From an uncultured Planctomycetaceae bacterium (GTDB taxonomy: Bacteria; Planctomycetota; Planctomycetia; Pirellulales; Pirellulaceae): 10,061 bases of DNA. The stretch's first letter is position 1; every line of letters begins with the position of its first letter. The notes under the pieces are model-generated. The model saw only the letters and a program-made list of their open reading frames with translations, did no database searches and was not told the origin of the DNA. The DNA lies in assembly GCA_937967665.1 (NCBI GenBank), contig CALBSZ010000016.1, forward strand, positions 1-10,061, written 5' to 3'. Both the position numbers and the translations under genes were made by a program. Of the stretch, positions 6,955-10,061 are shown in pieces.

Positions 6955-9909
6955 ATGTTCGAAACACGAAATCTCAAACTTGATCTGTTTGCCCTTGGCC
7001 TACTGGCACTGGTTATCTTTCTTGGGTTCTCGTTGTTTACCTATCGGCCGGCCGATCCCGTCGAAGAACTGGTACAACCGCTGAACCAATTCTACACGCC
7101 GGACCAGCTGGTGTACCCCAGTAACGACCAGCCGCAAAACGCCTGCGGCCGCCTGGGCGCGATGTGCGCCGACCTGCTGTTCACCGGCGTTGGCGTCGGC
7201 GCATTCTACCTGGTGTTCTCACTGGCGGTCGTCGACGTGTTATTGCTGATCCGCCGCCGTATTGATGGGCCCGTGCTCCGCGGGATCGGCTGGGTCGGCT
7301 CGTTCCTGGGCGTCATTACGATTGCCTCGATGATCGTTCCCACCGCCAGTCCGGGACCCGTGATCGGATCGGGCGGTTACGTCGGCACGCTGCTCGCCGC
7401 GGTATTGACGTCGCACTTCGCTTTGGTGGGAGGCGTGCTGATTGCGATGAGTGTGACGTTGGGCGGGATGATGCTGTGCACCGATTACCTGCTCCTTCGC
7501 GTGACCGGCATGGTCTTTCGAGGCGCGGCGGTGGGCGTTACCAAGAGCGGTCAGGTGGTTCGCCGACGCCGCGCGAACCGTGACGACTTCGAAGAGTACG
7601 AAGACGAGGACGAAGAGCAGGTCGAAGAAGAGTCCAGGATTCGCATCAAGCGGCGGGCCCAAAGCGACCTCGATACACCCGCGTACGACGACGAGGAGGA
7701 AGACGTCGAAGTCGACGAAAGCGAAGAAGCCGACGAGCACGACGACGCGGAGGTTCCCGTCGTTTCGAAGAAGCCCCCCAAGCGCAAAGGCAAAAGGAAG
7801 GCGGCCGCGAAGCCGGATGCGGCGTCCGGCGAGCCGATCGTCCGTACGGACAAGGCTCACGACGAACCTCTCCGCTTCAAACGACCTCGCTCGAAACCGG
7901 CCCCCCCCGAAAAGCCCAAGAGCGAGCGGGAACTGGTAATGGAATCGCTGGACCAGGCCGCGGACAAAGACGACGTGACGGAGTACGAATTGCCGGGCAT
8001 CGACTTGCTGATCGAAGCCGACGACGTTTGCTATGACGAGCAGGAGCGCGAAGTCCGTCGCAAAGCCAAAGTCCTGGAACGGACGTTCAAGAGCTTCGGT
8101 TTCAACGTGAAAGTGGTCGAAGTGGAAACCGGGCCGGTGATCGCGCAATACGAAGTGGAGCTGGAAGCCGGGCTGCGACTGTCCAAGATCACCGGTCTGG
8201 CCGACGATTTGGCGATTGCCCTGCGCGTGCCCAGCGTCCGAATCGTGGCTCCCATCCCCGGCAAGAACACGGTGGGGATTGAAGTTCCCAACTCGACACG
8301 GCAAGTCGTGCGGCTGCGGGAAGTGATGGAAGAGACGAACGGCCGCATTAACAAAATGAATATCCCGGTCTTCCTGGGCAAGGACGTGGCCGGCAACCCG
8401 CTTACCGTTGACCTCTCCACGTTGCCGCACTTGTTGATCGCGGGCCGCACGGGTACCGGAAAAAGCGTCTGCCTGAACGCCATCATCTCGTCGATCTTGA
8501 TGACCAAACGCCCCGACGAGGTGCGGATGCTCATGATCGATCCGAAGATGGTTGAATTGAGCGGTTACGGCCGCCTGCCCCATCTGATGCACCCGGTCGT
8601 GACCGACATGCGCAAGGCCGAAGCGATCCTGGCCTGGGCCGTGGACAAGATGGAAGAGCGCTACGCGCTGCTGGCACGTGCCGGCGTCCGGCATATCACC
8701 AGCTACAACCAACTGGGTGAAGAGGAGCTGATCCGGCGTCTGCAGCCCGAAACGGACGACGAGCGCGCTGCCATCCCGCAGCACCTGCCGTTCATTGTGA
8801 TCGTGGCTGACGAAATCGCCGACCTCATGATGACCGCCGGGAAGGAAGTCGAGCAGCACATTATTCGACTCGCTCAAAAAAGCCGCGCCGTTGGCATACA
8901 CTTAATACTGGCCACGCAGAAGCCCACCGTGGACGTGATCACGGGCTTGATCAAATCGAATTTGCCGGCGCGTGTCTCGTTCCAGGTCGCCAGCCGCACC
9001 GACAGCCGCGTGGTTCTGGACGAAATGGGCGCCGACAAGCTGTTGGGCAACGGTGACATGCTGTTCCTGTGGCCCGGCACCAGCACGCTGCTCCGCGGGC
9101 AGGGCACCTACCTCAGCGACGACGAAATTCAGGCCGTGGTCGATTTCGTCAGCACGGGCGAACAGCATTTCGTTAATGAACTGGTCAACCTGAAAGTCGA
9201 AGACCCGGGCGGGGGCGAAATCGCAGGGCTCAAGAAGCGTGACGAACTGTACGAAAGCGCCGTGGATGTGATCGTCCGCGAAGGACGCGGTAGCGTGTCC
9301 TTGCTGCAACGGTCCTTGGGCGTCGGCTACGGGCGGGCCGCGCGGCTGATTGACTACATGGCCGAAGATGGCATCGTCGGAGCCTATGCGGGCTCGCAGG
9401 CGCGGGAAGTGCTGATCTCGCTGGCCGATTGGGAGAAAATGCAAGGGAACGCACCTGAGCCGGAACCGAAGACGCGTACCGCAGCCAGCCTCACGAGTCC
9501 CCCCGAACGCCGCAGCAACAAGATCATCCCCGTGCAGAACTGGGAAGAAAAGGACGTAACGCCCTTGGACGCCTTCGAGGAGGAAGATGAATACGAAGAA
9601 GAGGACGAGTACGAGGAAGAGGAACTCGAAGACGACGACGATGAGGTAGCTGCCTACGACGACGAGGAAGAAGCGGAATACGACGACGAGGAAGAAGCGG
9701 AATACGACGACGAGGAAGAAGCGGAATACGATGAAGAAGACGAGCCCGAGGACGAAGAAGAGTACGATGACGAGGACGGCGATCTTGAGGACGAAGACGA
9801 GTACGACGGGGATGAGTACGACGAGGACGAGATCGAAGAAGTCGCGGGCGAGTATACGGACGAAGACCTCTACGACGACGAAGACGAGCGGTACGAGGAA
9901 ATTGCTTAA
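6955..9909 (+). CDS. ftsK: FtsK/SpoIIIE-family DNA translocase with long acidic C-terminal tail
   Basis: This is a 984-residue membrane-anchored ATPase that pumps double-stranded DNA at the division site to finish chromosome segregation. Hydrophobic segments lie near residues 9-30, 73-98, 110-130 and 143-180. A linker (about 200-330) mixes acidic runs (211-227, 245-267) with Lys/Arg-rich stretches. The alpha/beta motor follows: FKSFGFNVKVVEVETGPVIA (378-397), Walker A GRTGTGKS (497-504), IDPKMVELSGY (528-538), Walker B FIVIVADEIADLM (613-625), and LILATQKPTVDVITG (650-664). The gamma winged helix, which in this family reads DNA polarity sequences, is at about 763-825 (SVSLLQRSLGVGYGRAARLI). 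A tail of about 120 residues made mainly of Asp, Glu and Tyr then runs to the stop; FtsK proteins normally end just after gamma. ATG 6955 is chosen because FETRNLKLD leads straight into segment 1. ATG 6799 would add 52 unlikely residues. No clear Shine-Dalgarno site is seen at either start. Confidence 0.95.
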   Translation: MFETRNLKLDLFALGLLALVIFLGFSLFTYRPADPVEELVQPLNQFYTPDQLVYPSNDQPQNACGRLGAMCADLLFTGVGVGAFYLVFSLAVVDVLLLIRRRIDGPVLRGIGWVGSFLGVITIASMIVPTASPGPVIGSGGYVGTLLAAVLTSHFALVGGVLIAMSVTLGGMMLCTDYLLLRVTGMVFRGAAVGVTKSGQVVRRRRANRDDFEEYEDEDEEQVEEESRIRIKRRAQSDLDTPAYDDEEEDVEVDESEEADEHDDAEVPVVSKKPPKRKGKRKAAAKPDAASGEPIVRTDKAHDEPLRFKRPRSKPAPPEKPKSERELVMESLDQAADKDDVTEYELPGIDLLIEADDVCYDEQEREVRRKAKVLERTFKSFGFNVKVVEVETGPVIAQYEVELEAGLRLSKITGLADDLAIALRVPSVRIVAPIPGKNTVGIEVPNSTRQVVRLREVMEETNGRINKMNIPVFLGKDVAGNPLTVDLSTLPHLLIAGRTGTGKSVCLNAIISSILMTKRPDEVRMLMIDPKMVELSGYGRLPHLMHPVVTDMRKAEAILAWAVDKMEERYALLARAGVRHITSYNQLGEEELIRRLQPETDDERAAIPQHLPFIVIVADEIADLMMTAGKEVEQHIIRLAQKSRAVGIHLILATQKPTVDVITGLIKSNLPARVSFQVASRTDSRVVLDEMGADKLLGNGDMLFLWPGTSTLLRGQGTYLSDDEIQAVVDFVSTGEQHFVNELVNLKVEDPGGGEIAGLKKRDELYESAVDVIVREGRGSVSLLQRSLGVGYGRAARLIDYMAEDGIVGAYAGSQAREVLISLADWEKMQGNAPEPEPKTRTAASLTSPPERRSNKIIPVQNWEEKDVTPLDAFEEEDEYEEEDEYEEEELEDDDDEVAAYDDEEEAEYDDEEEAEYDDEEEAEYDEEDEPEDEEEYDDEDGDLEDEDEYDGDEYDEDEIEEVAGEYTDEDLYDDEDERYEEIA
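9655..9726 (+). repeat. Three perfect 24-bp tandem repeats inside the ftsK acidic tail
   Basis: Three identical in-frame units at 9655-9678, 9679-9702 and 9703-9726 each encode YDDEEEAE (FtsK residues 901-924), followed by a degenerate YDEEDE. The identity at third codon positions points to recent unit duplication rather than selection on the protein alone. The unit is a multiple of three, so copy-number changes would keep the frame. Confidence 0.93.
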
Positions 9910-10001
9910 TCGCGTCGAAACAGGTAACGCCCACTTCCAAAAAATGCGAGGTAGGCGAGTGCCTGCGGAGCGCGGAGTCGGCTTCGCCTGCAACCGCCGG
10001 C
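9910..10001 (+). other. ftsK trailer with possible stem-loops
   Basis: This short non-coding stretch follows the ftsK stop. AGGCGA (9953-9958) can pair with TCGCCT (9984-9989), and CCTGC (9962-9966) could alternatively pair with GCAGG (10000-10004). These could form a transcript-end structure, but there is no poly-T run and the alternatives compete. A terminator is therefore not claimed. Confidence 0.3.
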
Positions 10002-10025
10002 AGGATTAGTACTACAGCGCAGGGT
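10002..10025 (+). repeat. Conserved 24-bp block of composite repeat, copy B
   Basis: This is the second copy of the block at 5382-5405, identical at 23 of 24 bases and in the same orientation, 4620 bp downstream. Unlike copy A, it does not overlap a real gene end; the ftsK stop is about 90 bases upstream. It is followed, after an extra TGACGGTA stretch that copy A lacks, by another GCGAAAAGGGGACTGGCTCC arm. Confidence 0.75.
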
Positions 10026-10030
10026 TGACG

Positions 10031-10061
10031 GTAGCGAAAAGGGGACTGGCTCCATCGTTGT
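10031..10061 (+). repeat. Left arm of a third GGGGACTGGC inverted repeat, cut by the window edge
   Basis: The sequence GTAGCGAAAAGGGGACTGGC continues with TCCATCGTTGT to the last base. It is nearly the reverse complement of 5568-5599: 21 consecutive bases match exactly, and the flanking CGCTAC matches after a small length difference. By analogy with 5514-5596, the matching right arm is expected just outside the window. Confidence 0.7.

Noticed and set aside
7240..8901. 553-codon minus-strand open frame
   Set aside because: Antisense to the ftsK membrane, linker and motor regions; His/Arg/Gln-rich with no recognisable domain, as expected from GC-rich coding DNA read backwards.
9097..9104. GGGCAGGG, matching the E. 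coli FtsK polarity motif GGGNAGGG
   Set aside because: A single match inside coding sequence is expected by chance in a GC-rich window of this size, and the polarity motif of this organism is unknown.
9655..9726. CRISPR-like array
   Set aside because: The 24-bp units are directly adjacent, without spacers, and are in-frame coding repeats.
8902..9993. Long minus-strand open frame that looks like a hydrophobic Val/Phe/Leu-rich membrane protein
   Set aside because: It is the antisense of the ftsK acidic tail and motor; the reverse complement of GAN-rich codons automatically gives Val, Phe, Leu and Ile. FtsK on the + strand has clear motifs throughout.

Overview
The window looks like a chromosomal segment of a GC-rich planctomycete, probably of the Pirellulales/Planctomycetia type. 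This is an inference from four things: the tetraheme cytochrome fused to a degenerate metallophosphatase-like domain, the neighbouring DUF1573 protein, the lack of clear Shine-Dalgarno sites, and the intergenic inverted repeats built on a GGGGACTGGC core. No 16S rRNA or other phylogenetic marker is present. All five complete genes, and a likely partial gene at the left edge, lie on the + strand.

Layout. Positions 1-102 hold the probable tail of an upstream gene. Positions 196-5389 form a closely spaced cluster of three envelope or exported proteins. The first is a 753-residue polytopic O-antigen ligase/polymerase-like (Wzy_C) protein with a TPR-type C-terminal region. The second is an exported DUF1573 protein. 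The third is a lipoprotein that joins a degenerate 5'-nucleotidase/metallophosphatase-like domain to a four-heme cytochrome c554-like domain. The last two genes are 3 bp apart and are almost certainly co-transcribed. Positions 5382-5645 contain no gene. They hold a composite repeat: a 24-bp conserved block followed by two imperfect long inverted repeats.

Positions 5646-6569 encode TruB, the tRNA pseudouridine-55 synthase. A 385-bp gap with a nested hairpin follows. Positions 6955-9909 encode an FtsK/SpoIIIE DNA translocase with four or five membrane segments, a mixed acidic/basic linker, the alpha/beta motor, a gamma winged helix and, unusually, an acidic tail of about 120 residues after gamma, part of it built from perfect 24-bp tandem repeats. 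After ftsK the composite repeat appears again (10002-10061) and is cut by the window edge. The truB-ftsK segment is therefore bracketed by two copies of the same element.

I found no mobile-element gene, tRNA, rRNA or CRISPR array, and no clearly new multi-gene system. The observations most worth a second look are the acidic tail on FtsK, the loss of metal-ligand residues in the cytochrome-linked phosphatase-like domain, and the composite palindromic repeat family.
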